Of a stretch of DNA of 35,961 nt, positions 7,744 to 16,693 are shown piece by piece. The position numbers and the translations under genes were made by a program. This DNA comes from Candidatus Gastranaerophilales bacterium (GTDB taxonomy: Bacteria; Cyanobacteriota; Vampirovibrionia; Gastranaerophilales; Gastranaerophilaceae), in contig CALUSL010000004.1 in assembly GCA_944323425.1 (NCBI GenBank), forward strand, positions 65,778-101,738. The letters run 5' to 3'. The notes under the pieces were generated by a model. The model saw only the letters and a program-made list of their open reading frames with translations, was not told the origin of the DNA and did not search any database. Numbering within the stretch: the stretch's first letter is position 1; every line of letters starts with the position of its first letter.

Positions 7744-8913
7744 ATGCGAATATCATCAATAGCCAAATATATTGATCAACCTTATATATTATTAAATTTA
7801 CAAAAAAAAATGCCGGCTTTTTTGATTGGCTCTGCTACCGGTTACGGCTTATATGATACATTTAAACAACCTGAGGGTAAAAGAACAAAACAGGCTGTAA
7901 AAAATACAGTTATCCTTTCATCAATTATAACTTCACTGTTCTATGGAGGCAGAAAAATAAAAATTGGAGGAAAGCAGCTTGTTGAGTCACCTAAAGTTAT
8001 AGAAACAGTATTGAAGCAGAAACGTGCTATTTCTGAATATCTTACAAAAAATGCTGCTGCGGATGGCAATTCCCGCTCTATTCTGAAGAAGGCAGAGAAA
8101 AAATCTATCAGTCCTGAAGAAATTGATTACCTGCTGAAAAATTTACCGGATAATGAAAGTAGAAAAAAACTTTTTAAAACAATTTTTTCTGAACCGGATT
8201 CTCTTACCTCAAAAGAAATTTTCGAGGAAATCGGAAGACTTTCAGTTTTGGGGCTGGTTCCTGTCGTAAGCGGGGTTGCCGGTGGTATTGTTGCAGATAA
8301 GATCACAAAAACATCTACAAAAAAAGGTACGGCAAATAAAATAAAAGAAGGTGCATATCAATTTCTTGCAAATATTTTTCTTTGTAATGTTGGTGCAGGC
8401 GCAGCTCTTTTTGGAATGGAGGCCTTGAACAAAAGAGGAGTTGTAAAAAATCTTACTCCTGCCAAAAAGTTGGTAGCAATACTAAGCGGTATTACTGTAA
8501 CTGGAATTCTGGGCGGAAGTATGATTGCAAATTATCTGTGTAAAAAATTAGTTAATCCGTTGTTTGATTCGAAAACTCAAGGCTGCATGCATCATAATCA
8601 TCACCAAAATATCTATTCCGAAAGAAAACCAGAATCTTTGGATATTGCTATGCATACAGATGATATAGCAACTGCAGGTGTTTTATCAGGATTCAAGTGG
8701 ATAGAACCGGCTCTGCCTCTTATGTATATGATGTCTGGATACCGGGCCGGAATAGGATATAGGAACAATTCTCAAAAACACGTAGATAACAATAAAAAAC
8801 ATGAGTTTTTAAAAGTTCAGCAAGTTCTTTCAGAAGAAAAAATCTATCCTGGTATATTTATTGATAAATTCGGAAAAAGTAACAAATTTACGATGGAAAA
8901 ACATATGTACTAA
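7744..8913 (+). CDS. multi-pass membrane protein with a Cys/His cluster, unknown function
   Basis: A 389-residue protein starting M-R-I-S-S-I. Hydrophobic segments are seen near residues 23-40, 53-68, 165-188, 203-225, 243-268 and 325-340, so it is probably membrane-embedded. A charged helical stretch (about 85-160) lies between. A C-M-H-H-N-H-H cluster at residues 281-287, followed by A-M-H-T-D-D near 302, could bind a transition metal. Its promoter is overlapped by a palindrome resembling metalloregulator sites. It does not match any transporter family I recognise. GGA at 7733-7735 is the only ribosome-binding match. It ends before a clear terminator. Confidence 0.75.
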   Translation: MRISSIAKYIDQPYILLNLQKKMPAFLIGSATGYGLYDTFKQPEGKRTKQAVKNTVILSSIITSLFYGGRKIKIGGKQLVESPKVIETVLKQKRAISEYLTKNAAADGNSRSILKKAEKKSISPEEIDYLLKNLPDNESRKKLFKTIFSEPDSLTSKEIFEEIGRLSVLGLVPVVSGVAGGIVADKITKTSTKKGTANKIKEGAYQFLANIFLCNVGAGAALFGMEALNKRGVVKNLTPAKKLVAILSGITVTGILGGSMIANYLCKKLVNPLFDSKTQGCMHHNHHQNIYSERKPESLDIAMHTDDIATAGVLSGFKWIEPALPLMYMMSGYRAGIGYRNNSQKHVDNNKKHEFLKVQQVLSEEKIYPGIFIDKFGKSNKFTMEKHMY

Positions 8914-8949
8914 CACTTTCATTTCTTGTTATTTAGGTACCCTACACTC

Positions 8950-8979
8950 AGCCTGAGAAATCATACTCAGGCTTTTTTC
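8950..8979 (+). terminator. rho-independent terminator
   Basis: AGCCTGAG (8950-8957) pairs perfectly with CTCAGGCT (8966-8973) across an 8-base loop and is followed by a T-run. It ends the transcript of the membrane-protein gene. Confidence 0.85.
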
Positions 8980-9026
8980 TTGTTTAGTCGTGTGAGATAC
9001 ACTTTGGAATGTCAAAATAATAGAAG

Positions 9027-9054
9027 TTGAAAACTTAAAAAAATAGTTTAATAT
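9027..9054 (+). promoter_or_regulatory. promoter of the small Cys-rich secreted protein
   Basis: TTGAAA (9027-9032), 16 bases, TAATAT (9049-9054), followed by an alternating AT tract. The predicted leader is about 20 bases and contains AAGGAG at 9068-9073. Confidence 0.4.
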
Positions 9055-9082
9055 ATATATTATATATAAGGAGTACTAAAAT

Positions 9083-9493
9083 ATGAAAAGATTTTTATTA
9101 GCATTAGTTAGTATCGGATTAGTTACAATGTCTGTAAATGCATCTTATGCCGCAGATAAATATTTGTGTAAATGGACTGGTGTATCTGGAACAAATAAGG
9201 CTATTTACACAACAAATATGACTGCAGAATCATTTTGTGGTCCTAGAAAATATATAAGTGAAGAATCTTTTCAAGCTTGTATAACTAAAGATTTTGAGGA
9301 ATTAAAAAAAGTATACAATGAAGGTAAATGTAAAAAATACATGCAAAAAATTCATTCAGACACAAATAATACAGCAAGATGTTTTGTAGATGTGACAGAT
9401 GATCCCGCCGATGGATATATAATTAATTGTTATGGACCTACTGCGAATACTTTTCGTCCAAAAGTTGAGGATTTGTACAAAAATAAAAAATAA
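9083..9493 (+). CDS. small secreted cysteine-rich protein, unknown function
   Basis: A 136-residue protein with a classic signal peptide (M-K-R-F, a hydrophobic core, then A-S-Y-A-A-D). The mature chain of about 112 residues has six cysteines, an even number compatible with three disulphides. AAGGAG stands 9 bases before the ATG. The gene has its own promoter and a bidirectional terminator, so it is monocistronic. Codon use is markedly A/T-rich. I do not recognise the family; an exported binding protein or inhibitor would fit, but nothing proves it. Confidence 0.72.
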   Translation: MKRFLLALVSIGLVTMSVNASYAADKYLCKWTGVSGTNKAIYTTNMTAESFCGPRKYISEESFQACITKDFEELKKVYNEGKCKKYMQKIHSDTNNTARCFVDVTDDPADGYIINCYGPTANTFRPKVEDLYKNKK

Positions 9494-9510
9494 AAAATTT
9501 ATAATAAAAA

Positions 9511-9538
9511 AACTCCGCACAATTAAAAGTGCGGAGTT
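9511..9538. terminator. bidirectional rho-independent terminator
   Basis: AACTCCGCAC (9511-9520) pairs perfectly with GTGCGGAGTT (9529-9538). An A-rich run precedes it and a T-rich run follows it, so it can stop both the plus-strand secreted-protein gene and the minus-strand gyrA-ycf23 transcript. Confidence 0.88.
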
Positions 9539-9561
9539 TCTTTATTAATTGCAAGTTTCAA

Positions 9562-10329
9562 TTAAAGAACTGCTTCTTCTGCAACTTCTTTTTCTATTGC
9601 TTTTGGTGCACATTCTACGATAGCTTTTGCCATAGCAATCATTTCAATTTCTGAATTCAATTTATTTATGCAAGAACCGACACCAATAGCGCTGGCACCT
9701 GCTGCAAAAGCCATAGCTGCTGTAGTTGTTGTAATACCTGATGCTGTCATTACAGGCATATCAACGTTTCTTACGAGTTCAATAGTGTTGGCTATAGAAA
9801 CCTGTGCTGTTTCGAGAAGCCCTCTGGCACCTGCGCTGTGTGCATTTGCAATAGCAGCACCTTCAGTCTGAATAAGGTCAATACCCATATCTTCAAGCGC
9901 TTTAGCCAATTCAATTTGTTCTGCTACTTCAATATGACCGGGAACGGTTACACATTTGAAAACGTTTGATCTGCCGATTAAAGCCAGAGTTTCTTTTACT
10001 ATGTCTATAATTTCCATAGCTGACATTCTCATACCTTTTTTGTAGAGCGCGTCAAAGTTTCCGACTTCAATAGCATCAGCGCCTGCTTTTACAGCTGCAG
10101 CAAGGTCTTCCGGAACGATAGAAGATACAAAAATCGGAAGAGTAGTGTTTTCTTTAGCCATTTCAATGATTGCTTTGTCTGCAGCAACATCTACTGCACT
10201 TGCGCCTGCCTTTTCAGCTGCTATTACAACACTTTTTACTCTGTTAATGTCAAAGTTGTCAATGCCTGCGATAATTTTTACCGCTCTTTTTTCGGCAAGA
10301 TGTTTTTCAAATAATTTAATTCTTTTCAT
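9562..10329 (-). CDS. ycf23: Ycf23/DUF561 TIM-barrel protein
   Basis: A 255-residue beta/alpha-barrel protein of the Ycf23 family (DUF561), known from cyanobacterial genomes and red-algal plastids; its biochemical function is unsettled. Supporting segments: V-K-I-I-A-G-I-D-N-F, A-S-A-V-D-V-A-A-D, P-I-F-V-S-S-I-V-P, G-A-D-A-I-E-V-G-N-F-D and a phosphate-site-like A-S-G-I-T-T-T-T-A-A near the C-terminus. It begins 29 bases after gyrA on the same strand and ends at the shared terminator. Its presence in a genome with no visible photosynthesis genes is the best lineage clue in the window. Other TIM-barrel synthases (ThiG or PdxS type) are weaker matches. Confidence 0.8.
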   Translation of the reverse strand: MKRIKLFEKHLAEKRAVKIIAGIDNFDINRVKSVVIAAEKAGASAVDVAADKAIIEMAKENTTLPIFVSSIVPEDLAAAVKAGADAIEVGNFDALYKKGMRMSAMEIIDIVKETLALIGRSNVFKCVTVPGHIEVAEQIELAKALEDMGIDLIQTEGAAIANAHSAGARGLLETAQVSIANTIELVRNVDMPVMTASGITTTTAAMAFAAGASAIGVGSCINKLNSEIEMIAMAKAIVECAPKAIEKEVAEEAVL

Positions 10330-10358
10330 AATTAGATTGCCTTTCTATATAAGTCACC

Positions 10359-12929
10359 TTAGTTGCTATCATTATTTTCTTCGATATTGTTGTTTACGTC
10401 AAGTATGCTTTGCTGCTGCACACTGTTATCAGCTTGTACGGGTTCCGTAGCAGGACATTCAGCGCTATCGTCATCCGGGTCCACAATCTTGTTAACCGTG
10501 CAAACAGTGTCACCTTCTGAAAGGTTTTGGATTTTTACACCCGTAGCCGGTCTGCCCTGACGTGAAATGCAGTCAGCTTTGATTCTAGATACAACACCGT
10601 TTGATGTTACGACCATAATTTCATCGCTTTCTTCAACAATAGTCAGTGCGACAAGTCTTGATGTCGATGTTTTGAATTTTGTTGCAATAAGACCAATACC
10701 GCCTCTGTTCTGGGGTCTGAATTCGGATAATTTTGAACGTTTACCGAATCCGTCAGAAGTTACGACAAGAAGGTCTGCATCGTAGTTTCTGGGAACAATA
10801 TCACATCCTATGATGCTGTCCTGAGCTCGCAGCTTCATGGAGTTGACACCGCGTGCGCTTCTGCCGAGCGGTCTCAGGTCATTAATCGGGAATCTGATTG
10901 CCATACCGCAGCTTGTACCGATGATTACTTCGTCATTGTCCGCTGCCTGTTTTACCCAGCATAGTCTGTCGCCTTCTTCCAGCCCGATTGCAATGATACC
11001 GCTTCTTCTGATATTTTCAAAGTTATCAAGGCTTATGCGTTTTATGTAACCCTTTTGAGTCAGCATGATAAGGTTAGAGGCAGACTTGAAGTCGCTGACC
11101 GGAACAACCGCCGTGATTTGTTCATCCTGCTCAAGCGGCAGAACATTGATAATAGGAAGCCCCTTTGCCTGTCTTTGACCTTCCGGGAAATCATAGACGT
11201 TGAGACTGTAAACAGTTCCTTTTGAGCTGAAGAAAAGAACTTTGTCATGCATCATTGCAGTGAAGAACTGTTCAACATCGTCGTCTTCTTTTGTTTTAAT
11301 ACCGCCTTTTCCTCGAGTAGCACGGTTTTGTCTTTCAAATGTATCTAATGAAATACGTTTCAGATATCCCTGACGTGTTATAAATACGGCCATTGGCACA
11401 TTCGGGGTCAAATCTTCAATTGTCATTTCATCTGCTTCAGGCACGATTTGAGTTCTTCTGTCATCACCGTATTTTTCTTTATCCTCGAGAAGTTCTTCTT
11501 TGATAAGATTCAGGACTTTCTGACGATCAGCAAGAATTGCTTCGTATTCTGCAATTTTCTTTTGCAATTCTTCATATTCTGCTTTAATTTTGTCCTGTTC
11601 CAATCCTGTCAATCGTCTTAATTGCATTTCCAGAATAGCGTTTGCCTGATCTGTATCAAGACCGAATCTGGACATCAAGCCCACTCTTGCTTCATCAGTT
11701 GTTTTTGATTTTTTAATGAGCTCAATAACTTCATCAAGGTGTCCGAGCGCTATCAACAAACCTGCTAAAATGTGTGCTCTGATTTTTGCTTTTTTGAGGA
11801 AGAAAATTGTGCGTCGTGTAACGATTTCAACCCTGTGCTCAACAAACTCGTTAAGTACTTCGTACAAGTTCATTAATCTTGGCTGTTTGCCGACGAGAGC
11901 AAGCATGTTTACACCGAATGTCGTTCTAAGCTGTGTGAATTTGAAAAGATTATTTTTTACGACTTCAGGTTTTGCATCGCGTTTGAGTTCGATTACAATA
12001 CGCATACCTTCTCTGTCTGACTCGTCTCTAAGATCCGATATACCGTCAATTTTTTTATCGCGGACAAGTTCTGCAATCTTTTCAATAAGCTGTGCTTTAT
12101 TAACCTGATAAGGAATTTCAGTTACGATAATAGCTGTTCTTGCCTGTCTGCCGTTTCCTCCGGGGATTTCTTCAAAAGCAGCTACTGCCTGCATCTTTAT
12201 AGAACCACGCCCCGTTGTGTAAGCTTGTTTTATATCATGCAGCCCTACTATAGTTGCGGCGGTCGGGAAATCAGGTCCTTTAATATGTTCCATCAATCCT
12301 TCTATTGTGATATCAGGATTGTCAATCAATGCTATAGTTCCGTCTACGATTTCTCTGAGGTTGTGGGGCGGAATGTTTGTCGCCATACCTACTGCAATAC
12401 CGGAAACACCATTTAAAAGAAGCATTGGAAGTCTGACCGGCAGAACGGACGGCTCTTCAAGTGAACCGTCAAAGTTCGGTGTAAAGTCAACTGTTTCACA
12501 GTCAATATCAGCAAGCATGGATGTGGTAATTTTGTGCATTCTTGCTTCTGTATACCTCATTGCAGCTGCAGAGTCGCCGTCTACAGAACCAAAGTTTCCG
12601 TGCCCGTCAATGGTTAAGTATCTTGTGGCAAACGGCTGAGCCATACGAACAAGCGATTCATAAACAGCAGAGTCGCCGTGCGGGTGGTATTTACCGAGAA
12701 CTTCACCAACGATTCTGGCACTTTTCTTGAACGGTTTGTCAGGTGTCATTCCCAGTTCGTTCATTGCAAACAAAATACGTCTGTGTACCGGTTTTAGACC
12801 ATCTCTTACATCAGGAAGTGCGCGTCCTACGATTACGGACATCGCATAGTCGATGTATGAACGTTTCATTTCGTCTCTAATATTTACCGGTACTATTTTT
12901 CCATCTTCAAATAAATTCTGCTGACTCAA
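10359..12929 (-). CDS. gyrA: DNA gyrase subunit A
   Basis: An 856-residue full-length type IIA topoisomerase A subunit, which with GyrB introduces negative supercoils. The breakage-reunion domain has [21 protein letters not shown] at the N-terminus and catalytic Tyr at residue 126 in A-M-R-Y-T-E-A-R. The quinolone-determining region reads [13 protein letters not shown], with Ser87 and Glu91 at the positions of E. coli Ser83 and Asp87, a wild-type-like Ser. The C-terminal beta-pinwheel follows, with a GyrA-box-like R-G-K-G-G, and the protein ends in an acidic Asn/Gln-rich tail. The start is TTG at 12929, with GGGG upstream. ParC is less likely given the full set of C-terminal blades. Confidence 0.93.
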   Translation of the reverse strand: MSQQNLFEDGKIVPVNIRDEMKRSYIDYAMSVIVGRALPDVRDGLKPVHRRILFAMNELGMTPDKPFKKSARIVGEVLGKYHPHGDSAVYESLVRMAQPFATRYLTIDGHGNFGSVDGDSAAAMRYTEARMHKITTSMLADIDCETVDFTPNFDGSLEEPSVLPVRLPMLLLNGVSGIAVGMATNIPPHNLREIVDGTIALIDNPDITIEGLMEHIKGPDFPTAATIVGLHDIKQAYTTGRGSIKMQAVAAFEEIPGGNGRQARTAIIVTEIPYQVNKAQLIEKIAELVRDKKIDGISDLRDESDREGMRIVIELKRDAKPEVVKNNLFKFTQLRTTFGVNMLALVGKQPRLMNLYEVLNEFVEHRVEIVTRRTIFFLKKAKIRAHILAGLLIALGHLDEVIELIKKSKTTDEARVGLMSRFGLDTDQANAILEMQLRRLTGLEQDKIKAEYEELQKKIAEYEAILADRQKVLNLIKEELLEDKEKYGDDRRTQIVPEADEMTIEDLTPNVPMAVFITRQGYLKRISLDTFERQNRATRGKGGIKTKEDDDVEQFFTAMMHDKVLFFSSKGTVYSLNVYDFPEGQRQAKGLPIINVLPLEQDEQITAVVPVSDFKSASNLIMLTQKGYIKRISLDNFENIRRSGIIAIGLEEGDRLCWVKQAADNDEVIIGTSCGMAIRFPINDLRPLGRSARGVNSMKLRAQDSIIGCDIVPRNYDADLLVVTSDGFGKRSKLSEFRPQNRGGIGLIATKFKTSTSRLVALTIVEESDEIMVVTSNGVVSRIKADCISRQGRPATGVKIQNLSEGDTVCTVNKIVDPDDDSAECPATEPVQADNSVQQQSILDVNNNIEENNDSN

Positions 12930-12971
12930 ATCTGCTACCCCATAATTGTCTAATATCTAATATATGTCTAT

Positions 12972-12999
12972 ATTTTAGCATGAACAAAGTCTTGTGCAA
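12972..12999 (-). promoter_or_regulatory. predicted gyrA promoter
   Basis: On the minus strand TTGCAC (plus 12994-12999), 16 bases, then TAAAAT (plus 12972-12977), giving a leader of about 36 bases before the gyrA TTG start. Confidence 0.45.
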
Positions 13000-13040
13000 A
13001 TTGTAAAATATTGTTTTATATTACAATCATCCTGTCTGCT

Positions 13041-13078
13041 AAATAAAAAGAAACGGGCATTGCCCGATGCAATGCCCG
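13041..13078 (-). terminator. rho-independent terminator of the gatC-pyrG-surE operon
   Basis: CGGGCATTG (13054-13062) pairs perfectly with CAATGCCCG (13070-13078). Read on the minus strand, the hairpin is followed by a T-rich tract (plus 13041-13053 is A-rich). Confidence 0.85.
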
Positions 13079-13095
13079 AATTCTCCAAAATTTGT

Positions 13096-13887
13096 TTAGA
13101 ACCAGTCACACATGCCGTCTTTACAAAAAGCATTTTCCAACTCCGGCATAATATTTTCCAGTGTCATTTCAAAGGTTATTGGTGTGATAGAAATTTTATT
13201 CATGCGTAGCGCATTTATATCAGTACCGTCATTTTCATCATACTGTATAAGCTGACCGGCGAGCCAGTAGTATGTTTTACCGCGCGGGTCCAGTCTTTTG
13301 TCGTAGTCGCTTGTAAACATTCTTGTTCCGAGACGTGTTATAGCGACTCCGTTTACATCATCACCGCTTAATGACGGGAAATTTATATTCAAAATACATT
13401 TGGGAGGAAGATTTACATCTTTGATTTTTTTTACAAATTTAGCCATAAATTCAGCGGCGAATTTAAAGTTTTCAAGTTCGCATGTTAACCCGGCTAGAGA
13501 TGTTGCTATTGCTGGATACCCGAGCATTGCGCCTTCCAGCGCACAACTGACAGTACCCGAGTATAAAATATCTGCCCCCAGATTTGGTCCATGGTTTATC
13601 CCGGAGATTACCAGATCCGGCTTTTCATCCGGTCCCAATATTGCACTCAGACCTATTTTTACGCAGTCGCCGGGGGTTCCTGTCGTGACCCAGTTTCTTT
13701 TTGCACCGAATTTCGGATCGAGTTCTTCTACCCTTAGCGGAGTATGGAGCGTTAAAGAATGTCCTGCAGCGCTTCTTTCTCTGTCCGGAGCAATTACGTA
13801 TACCTCGTTTTCTCTGCTCAATGCTTCAGTGAGAGCTCTGATTCCGTTAGCGACTATTCCGTCATCGTTAGATATAAGAATTTTCAT
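13096..13887 (-). CDS. surE: 5'-nucleotidase SurE
   Basis: A 263-residue member of the SurE phosphatase family, which hydrolyses nucleoside 5'- or 3'-monophosphates with a divalent metal. Metal ligands are visible: Asp8-Asp9 in I-S-N-D-D-G, Ser39 in D-R-E-R-S-A-A-G-H-S and Asn98 in S-G-I-N-H-G-P-N. The G-T-P-G-D-C-V segment is also typical. AGGAGA precedes the ATG by 7 bases. It lies 12 bases downstream of pyrG and is last in the operon, just before the terminator. Confidence 0.93.
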   Translation of the reverse strand: MKILISNDDGIVANGIRALTEALSRENEVYVIAPDRERSAAGHSLTLHTPLRVEELDPKFGAKRNWVTTGTPGDCVKIGLSAILGPDEKPDLVISGINHGPNLGADILYSGTVSCALEGAMLGYPAIATSLAGLTCELENFKFAAEFMAKFVKKIKDVNLPPKCILNINFPSLSGDDVNGVAITRLGTRMFTSDYDKRLDPRGKTYYWLAGQLIQYDENDGTDINALRMNKISITPITFEMTLENIMPELENAFCKDGMCDWF

Positions 13888-13899
13888 ATTGTTCTCCTA

Positions 13900-15510
13900 T
13901 TAGTCTTTATGTTTTTGGTTGACCGCATTCATAAAACCTATGAAAAGCGGGTGTGCATGTTCGGGTCTTGATTTGAACTCCGGATGGAACTGGCATGCAA
14001 CAAACCAGTCATTTTTCGGATATTCAACAATTTCACACAGAGAGCCGTCAGGCGACACTCCTGAAAATACAAGACCTGCATCTTCTATTTGCTGTTTGTA
14101 TTCATTGTTTACTTCATATCTGTGTCTGTGACGTTCTTCAATAATATCCTGTCCGTAAGCTTTGTGGGCTTTTGTACCTTTTTTGAGTCGGCATTCATAT
14201 TTTCCGAGTCTCATTGTACCGCCCAGACCTTCTATATGTTTTTGTTCGAGCATAATATCAATAACAGGATACTGTGTACCTTCATCAAATTCAGTACTGT
14301 TTGCATTTTTTAATCCGACAACATTTCTTGCGTATTCTATTACAGCACACTGCATGCCCAGACACAGTCCGAGAAACGGCATATTTTTTTCTCTGGCATA
14401 GCGAATTACATTGAGTTTACCCTCAATTCCTCTAATGCCGAATCCGCCCGGAACAACAAGCCCTTCTACATCTTTTAAAGCCTCTTTTGCCTTTGCGTAA
14501 TCAACACAGTCTTCAGAGTTTATCCATTTTATTTCAATCTGAGCATTGTGTTTGTATCCTGCATGTTTCAACGATTCTACTACAGAAATGTAGGCATCCG
14601 AAAGTTTTGTGTATTTGCCGGCTATAGCAATTTTAAACGTCTTTTTCGGGTTTTTAATATTTTCAACAAGCTTTATCCAGGATTCAAGATGAGGCTTTTT
14701 ATCAAGAAGCTGCAAACGCTTCAATACAACCTGTGCCATTTCCTGAGCTTCAAGAGCCAGAGGCACTTCGTAAATAGATTTTAAATCTTTACATTCTATA
14801 ACAGCCTCAAGTGGAACAGAGCAGAACAGAGCGAGTTTTTCTTTCTCTTTTTTGGGAATCGGTTTTGATGTTCTGCATACAAGAATTTCCGGCTGAATAC
14901 CATAACTTCTCAGTACCGCAACACTGTGCTGAGATGGTTTTGTTTTTAATTCTCCCGACGTAGGAAGGTATGGAACAAGAGTTACATGAATAGAAATACT
15001 GTTTCCGTAGCCGAGTTCGGAGCGGAACTGTCTAATCGCCTCAATAAAAGGAAGTCCCTCAATGTCGCCTATAGTACCGCCTACTTCTATAATTACGAAA
15101 TCAGGTTTAAACTGCACAGCAGCCTTTTTCATTCTTGATTTAATTTCGTTTGTAATATGAGGAATAGTTTGAACTGTAGCACCGAGATACTCGCCTTTTC
15201 TTTCTTTTTTTATGACAGTCTGGTAAATATATCCGGATGTTACATTGTTTATTCTTCCGAGATTTGTATCAGTAAAACGTTCGTAGTGGCCAAGGTCAAG
15301 ATCTGTTTCGGCACCGTCATCCGTAACAAAAACCTCACCATGCTGAAATGGACTCATTGTTCCGGGGTCTACATTTATATAGGGGTCAAATTTTTGGATT
15401 ACAACAGAAAATCCTCTGGCTGTAAGAAGTTTTCCGAGAGATGCGGCGACTATCCCTTTCCCCAGTGATGATACAACGCCTCCTGTTACAAAAATATACT
15501 TAGTTGTCAT
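13900..15510 (-). CDS. pyrG: CTP synthase
   Basis: A 536-residue CTP synthase that makes CTP from UTP, ATP and glutamine. The N-terminal synthase domain carries [13 protein letters not shown] and the [20 protein letters not shown] region. The C-terminal class I glutamine amidotransferase has the nucleophile Cys383 in F-L-G-L-C-L-G-M-Q and a late H-P-E triad element (Q-F-H-P-E-F). Length and motif order are standard. It is the middle gene of gatC-pyrG-surE, 33 bases after gatC. Confidence 0.96.
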   Translation of the reverse strand: MTTKYIFVTGGVVSSLGKGIVAASLGKLLTARGFSVVIQKFDPYINVDPGTMSPFQHGEVFVTDDGAETDLDLGHYERFTDTNLGRINNVTSGYIYQTVIKKERKGEYLGATVQTIPHITNEIKSRMKKAAVQFKPDFVIIEVGGTIGDIEGLPFIEAIRQFRSELGYGNSISIHVTLVPYLPTSGELKTKPSQHSVAVLRSYGIQPEILVCRTSKPIPKKEKEKLALFCSVPLEAVIECKDLKSIYEVPLALEAQEMAQVVLKRLQLLDKKPHLESWIKLVENIKNPKKTFKIAIAGKYTKLSDAYISVVESLKHAGYKHNAQIEIKWINSEDCVDYAKAKEALKDVEGLVVPGGFGIRGIEGKLNVIRYAREKNMPFLGLCLGMQCAVIEYARNVVGLKNANSTEFDEGTQYPVIDIMLEQKHIEGLGGTMRLGKYECRLKKGTKAHKAYGQDIIEERHRHRYEVNNEYKQQIEDAGLVFSGVSPDGSLCEIVEYPKNDWFVACQFHPEFKSRPEHAHPLFIGFMNAVNQKHKD

Positions 15511-15543
15511 GCGATACCCCTATTCTTTTTCCAGCTCTGTCTT

Positions 15544-15825
15544 TTAGTTAATTTTAGGAACTCTGAAAAAGCCGTTTTCTTCAACAGGCGCGTTTGCCAT
15601 GAGTTCCTCTTTTGTTTGTCTGTATTCCGGCACATCCTCTCTCATAACATTTACAACAGGTATTGCATGCGCCATTGGTTCAACCCCTGTCGTATCAATT
15701 TCATTCATCTGCTGAGCATACTCGAGAACTGCACCGAGCTGTTTTGTGAATTTTTCCTTTTCTTCTTCTGTTAATTCAAGTCTTGCCAGTTTTGCAACGT
15801 GTTCCACGTCCTTTATGCTAATCAT
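15544..15825 (-). CDS. gatC: Asp-tRNA(Asn)/Glu-tRNA(Gln) amidotransferase subunit C
   Basis: A 93-residue GatC, the small subunit that holds GatA and GatB together in the transamidosome. Family features: V-E-H-V-A-K-L-A-R-L-E-L-T-E-E-E near the N-terminus, L-E-Y-A-Q-Q-M-N-E-I-D-T-T-G-V-E-P-M-A-H and a C-terminal F-x-V-P-K-I. TGGAGA lies upstream of the ATG. First gene of the operon; gatA and gatB are not in the window. It implies that glutaminyl- and/or asparaginyl-tRNA is made by the indirect route. Confidence 0.93.
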   Translation of the reverse strand: MISIKDVEHVAKLARLELTEEEKEKFTKQLGAVLEYAQQMNEIDTTGVEPMAHAIPVVNVMREDVPEYRQTKEELMANAPVEENGFFRVPKIN

Positions 15826-16126
15826 TTTTTGTCTCCAGTTTTAGTGTGAGCTACCTTACATATTTGTATCATATAATTATATATTTTTCCATGTTCGTAA
15901 TAAATATTTCTTGATTTTACTGTACTTATCTGCTTTAGCAGGCGGTAAAGATTATAATAAAATTAGTAAAGATTAAGTTTTATAAATTTTTGCTTTGAAA
16001 AAAAAATGTTTATTGTAAGATTAAAGAAAGACTAAAAAAAGCGGAATAGAATGTAGAAAAAGAATGTACATTCTATAGTTTTTACTTGAAAAAAATTAGA
16101 TATATTTAAATAGAAAAGGTAAAACA
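15826..16126. other. divergent regulatory region between gatC and rpmG
   Basis: No gene is seen in these 301 bases. On the minus strand a TATAAT (plus 15876-15881) could serve gatC. On the plus strand there are two copies of GTAAAGATTA, 21 bases apart (15945-15954 and 15966-15975). A loose TTGAAA/TAAGAT pair (15995-16021, spacing 15) and the palindromic cluster at 16047-16075 follow. Which plus-strand promoter drives rpmG cannot be decided by eye. Confidence 0.4.
16047..16075. repeat. nested inverted and direct repeat upstream of rpmG
   Basis: AGAATGT occurs at 16048-16054 and 16061-16067, and its complement ACATTCT at 16068-16074. This creates a perfect 14-bp palindrome (16061-16074) and a second, wider inverted repeat (TAGAATGTA / TACATTCTA, 16047-16075). 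It sits about 50 bases upstream of the rpmG start and is a candidate protein-binding site or leader hairpin. Confidence 0.5.
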
Positions 16127-16294
16127 ATGGGCATTAAAGGTAAAAATGACAAAATGGTTGTCCTCGCTTGCGAAGACTGCAAACGCAGAAATTACACCAC
16201 AACAAAAAACAAAAAGACCCTTAAAGAAAGAATGGAATTGAAAAAATACTGTTCATTCTGCGGCAGACACACCGTTCACAAAGAAACTAAGTAA
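16127..16294 (+). CDS. rpmG: 50S ribosomal protein L33
   Basis: A 55-residue L33. The sequence runs M-G-I-K-G-K-N-D then C-E-D-C-K-R-R-N-Y and later [15 protein letters not shown]. It keeps both C-x-x-C pairs, so it is the zinc-binding (C+) form. AAAAGG lies 7 bases before the ATG. The order rpmG, tRNA-Trp, secE, nusG, rplK, rplA is a widely conserved cluster. Confidence 0.93.
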   Translation: MGIKGKNDKMVVLACEDCKRRNYTTTKNKKTLKERMELKKYCSFCGRHTVHKETK

Positions 16295-16318
16295 GCTTAA
16301 CTAATATTAATTTAAAAA

Positions 16319-16391
16319 GCGTCCTTAGTTCAGTTGGTAGAACGTCGGTCTCCAAAACCGGATGTCGAGGGTTCGAGTCCTTCAGGGCGCG
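16319..16391 (+). tRNA. trnW: tRNA-Trp (anticodon CCA)
   Basis: A 73-base cloverleaf. The acceptor GCGTCCT (16319-16325) pairs with AGGGCGC (16384-16390) with one G-T, and the discriminator is G. The anticodon stem TCGGT/ACCGG encloses loop CTCCAAA with anticodon CCA. The T arm has GGTTCGAGTCC. The 3' CCA is not encoded. It sits between rpmG and secE, the usual place for tRNA-Trp in this operon. Confidence 0.96.
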
Positions 16392-16417
16392 TTTTTAAAT
16401 TAAACAGGGGTAAAACA

Positions 16418-16648
16418 ATGGCAAACCAAACCAAAACCAAAAATCAGGTTAATAAAAATATGAAAGAAGATTTCATTGCATACCTCAAAAGCGTTAAGCT
16501 TGAATGGGGAAAAATCAGCTGGCCGCCGAAACAGCAGGTGTTCGTGGAAACACTTTATGTAATTGTTGTTACATTCGTTTTCACTATCGCTATCCTTTTG
16601 ATGGATTCTATTTTCAGCGGTATACTGAAATTATTACATTTGAGTTAA
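16418..16648 (+). CDS. secE: preprotein translocase subunit SecE
   Basis: A 76-residue single-span SecE of the short type. A charged N-terminus leads into F-I-A-Y-L-K-S-V-K-L-E-W-G-K-I-S-W-P, the conserved amphipathic surface helix, followed by one membrane segment (V-V-T-F-V-F-T-I-A-I-L-L-M-D). The ATG at 16418 is chosen because the in-frame ATG at 16334 lies within the tRNA gene; AGGGGT precedes it. Works with SecY and SecG in the inner-membrane channel. Confidence 0.95.
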   Translation: MANQTKTKNQVNKNMKEDFIAYLKSVKLEWGKISWPPKQQVFVETLYVIVVTFVFTIAILLMDSIFSGILKLLHLS

Positions 16649-16693
16649 GAATGGCGCCCTTGAGCGGGCAGCCGATTAGATGGCAGGATAAAA

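Noticed and set aside
9049..9067. Alternating AT tract as a microsatellite
   Set aside because: Short, imperfect, and explained as the AT-rich -10 region of the downstream promoter.
16334..16417. N-terminal extension of secE
   Set aside because: The extension is a translation of the tRNA-Trp gene; the true start at 16418 has its own ribosome-binding sequence.
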